DNA from: Pseudomonadota bacterium
GTDB lineage: Bacteria > Pseudomonadota > Alphaproteobacteria > Rhizobiales > Xanthobacteraceae
NCBI GenBank assembly: GCA_023431725.1
Contig: JAEYVN010000228.1
Location: 1 to 8,308, forward strand
Reading direction: 5' to 3'
Length of the DNA stretch: 8,308 nucleotides
The notes below the pieces were generated by a model, which had not been told where the DNA came from, searched no databases, and saw only the letters and a program-made list of their open reading frames with translations. Within the stretch, counting starts at the first letter, position 1. Every line of letters starts with the position of its first letter. Made by a program: the position numbers and the translations under genes. Below, piece after piece: positions 6,861 through 8,308 of the stretch.

Positions 6861-8308
6861 ATGACCTCACGCTCTCCCCGCCTGTTCAACATCCCGCCGT
6901 CGGCTCCCTTTCTGCCGACGCTGATTGCGGCATTGCTGGATGGCCGGCTGATTGACGGTTTTCCCGCGTCGCGCGACCCGCTGGCTTTGGCGGAAGCGAC
7001 GCTCTATCTGCCGACGCGCCGCGCCTGCCGTCTGGCGCAGGACGTGTTCCAGCAGGCGCTCGGCGCGGATGCCGCGATCCTGCCGCGCATCGTTCCGGTC
7101 GGCGACATCGATGAAGACGAGATCGTGTTCGCGGACATCGCCGCCGGCGCGCTGGCCGAGGCAGCATTGTCACTGCCCCGAGCGATGGACAATTTCGAGC
7201 GCAAGGGCTGGCTGACGCAACTCATTCTCGCCTGGGCGAAATCACGCGCCGTGAAAGCCGACGACAACGCGTCGCTGATTGCCAATTCGCCGTCCGCCGC
7301 TTTTTCCATGGCCGGCGAACTGGCCCGGCTGCAGGACGACATGATCACGCGCGAGGTACCCTGGTCGCGCCTCGATACCCTCGTGCCGCGCGAGATGGAT
7401 CGCTATTTCGAAACGACGCTGGAATTCCTGAAAATTGTCCGCGAGCTCTGGCCCAATCTTCTCAACGAACGGCAGTTGATCGACATCGCCGCGCGGCGCG
7501 ACAAGCTGATCGACGCCGAAACCGCGCGGCTGCAACGCAGCGGCGGCGGGCCGGTGATCGCAGCAGGCTCCACCGCATCGATGCCATCGACCGCCAAGCT
7601 GCTTGCGACCATTGCGCATCTGCCGAATGGCGCGGTCGTCATGCCCGGTCTTGACACCGATCTCGATCCACGCGCCTTCGACATGATTTCCGGCGACAAG
7701 GAACACGCGCCGTCGCCGAGCCATCCGCAATATGCGATGCAGGCGTTCCTGCGCCGTCTGCAGATCACCCGCGATACCGTGATCGATCTGGCGCCGCGCG
7801 CACCCTATGCACGTGAGACGATCGTGTCGGAAGCGATGCGGCCGGCCGAAGCGACTGAAAGCTGGCAATTGCGCCTGAAGGATCCCGCCTTTGAAGCGCA
7901 GAAACACGCTGCGCTGGCCGGACTGACATTGATCGAAGCCGCCAATCCGGAAGAGGAAGCCATCGCCATCGCATTGGCGCTGCGGGAAGCCGTCAGCGAC
8001 GGCACGCCGGACAGCGAGAAACGGACGGCAGCCCTGATCACCCCGGATCGTGCACTGGCGCAGCGTGTGCTTGCAGCGCTCGCGCGGTGGAATGTGCCGG
8101 TCGACGATTCCGGTGGCGATGCGCTGGCCGAAACGCAGGCCGGCCTGTTCGCGCGCCTTGCCGTCGAAACCGCCTTGCGCGGCTGCGAGCCGGTGACATT
8201 GCTGGCCTTGCTGAAACATCCGCTCTGCCGCATGGACCGCGATGAATTCTCGCATCTGCGCGCGGTATCGGCACTCGAACGCGCGATCCTGCGCGGCCCG
8301 CGCCCGCG
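6861..8308 (+). CDS. addB: AddB, alphaproteobacterial double-strand break repair protein, 5' part
   Basis: The frame runs from ATG 6861 to the window end without a stop: 482 codons of a protein usually about 1,000 residues long in this group. AddB pairs with AddA as a helicase-nuclease that processes double-strand breaks for RecA-dependent repair. Recognition rests on the alpha-type N-terminus (LFNIPPSAPFLPTLIAALLDG, then LYLPTRRACRLAQDVF), LPRIVPVGDIDEDE, the conserved core around 236 (AGSTASMPSTAKLLATIAHL, then GAVVMPGLDTDLD), SHPQYAMQAFLRRL, and the helicase-like LITPDRALAQRVLAALARW near the end. No Walker A loop (GxGKT) is seen before PTRR, where Bacillus AddB has one. The C-terminal nuclease domain with its iron-sulfur cysteines lies outside the window. 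An in-frame TGA at 6846-6848 rules out longer ATG starts. GAG at 6854-6856 is the likely ribosome binding site. Starting 55 bases after murU, it may share its transcript. Confidence 0.92.
   Translation, partial: MTSRSPRLFNIPPSAPFLPTLIAALLDGRLIDGFPASRDPLALAEATLYLPTRRACRLAQDVFQQALGADAAILPRIVPVGDIDEDEIVFADIAAGALAEAALSLPRAMDNFERKGWLTQLILAWAKSRAVKADDNASLIANSPSAAFSMAGELARLQDDMITREVPWSRLDTLVPREMDRYFETTLEFLKIVRELWPNLLNERQLIDIAARRDKLIDAETARLQRSGGGPVIAAGSTASMPSTAKLLATIAHLPNGAVVMPGLDTDLDPRAFDMISGDKEHAPSPSHPQYAMQAFLRRLQITRDTVIDLAPRAPYARETIVSEAMRPAEATESWQLRLKDPAFEAQKHAALAGLTLIEAANPEEEAIAIALALREAVSDGTPDSEKRTAALITPDRALAQRVLAALARWNVPVDDSGGDALAETQAGLFARLAVETALRGCEPVTLLALLKHPLCRMDRDEFSHLRAVSALERAILRGPRP

Noticed and set aside
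7242..8255. Long open frame of 337 codons on the minus strand
   Set aside because: It lies wholly inside addB, whose plus-strand protein has clear family motifs; the translation is unfamiliar and rich in Arg, Gly, Gln and His, as expected for an antisense shadow in high-G+C DNA.

Overview
The window reads as chromosomal housekeeping DNA from an alphaproteobacterium, most likely Hyphomicrobiales (Bradyrhizobium/Xanthobacteraceae-like). The reasons are high G+C, an alphaproteobacterial-type AddB, a DivL-type cell-cycle protein, and a TsaE-phosphotransferase fusion followed by a MurNAc-1-phosphate uridylyltransferase. All seven genes lie on the + strand. No RNA genes, insertion sequences, CRISPR arrays or phage genes were found, and no gene-free stretch exceeds 300 bases.

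Layout: (1) 1-783, 3' part of coaBC (end of the CoaC decarboxylase, then the whole CoaB synthetase). (2) 780-1268, dut, overlapping coaBC by 4 bases. (3) 1338-1754, a small Rrf2-type regulator without cysteines, preceded by a perfect 7-3-7 palindrome at 1299-1315. (4) 1934-4432, a four-PAS membrane histidine-kinase homologue whose phospho-acceptor histidine is replaced by tyrosine (Y610), the hallmark of DivL; several GANTC methylation motifs cluster upstream and at its start. (5) 4512-6053, TsaE (tRNA t6A ATPase) fused to an AmgK-type amino-sugar kinase. (6) 6080-6805, murU. (7) 6861 to the window end, 5' part of addB, preceded by a REP-like imperfect hairpin at 6814-6859.

How the genes work together: coaBC and dut look translationally coupled. 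The AmgK domain and MurU are consecutive enzymes of peptidoglycan recycling (MurNAc to MurNAc-1-P to UDP-MurNAc). DivL, by analogy with Caulobacter, would act upstream of the CckA-ChpT-CtrA phosphorelay. AddB is half of the AddAB double-strand-break repair nuclease; addA would be expected just beyond the window.

I see no wholly new multi-gene system. The points most worth following up are the tyrosine H-box in an otherwise intact kinase fold, the GANTC cluster around the start of that gene, the TsaE-AmgK fusion, the palindrome in front of the cysteine-free Rrf2 gene, the hairpin that may mask the addB ribosome binding site, and a Cys-to-Ser change at the CoaC active-site motif.
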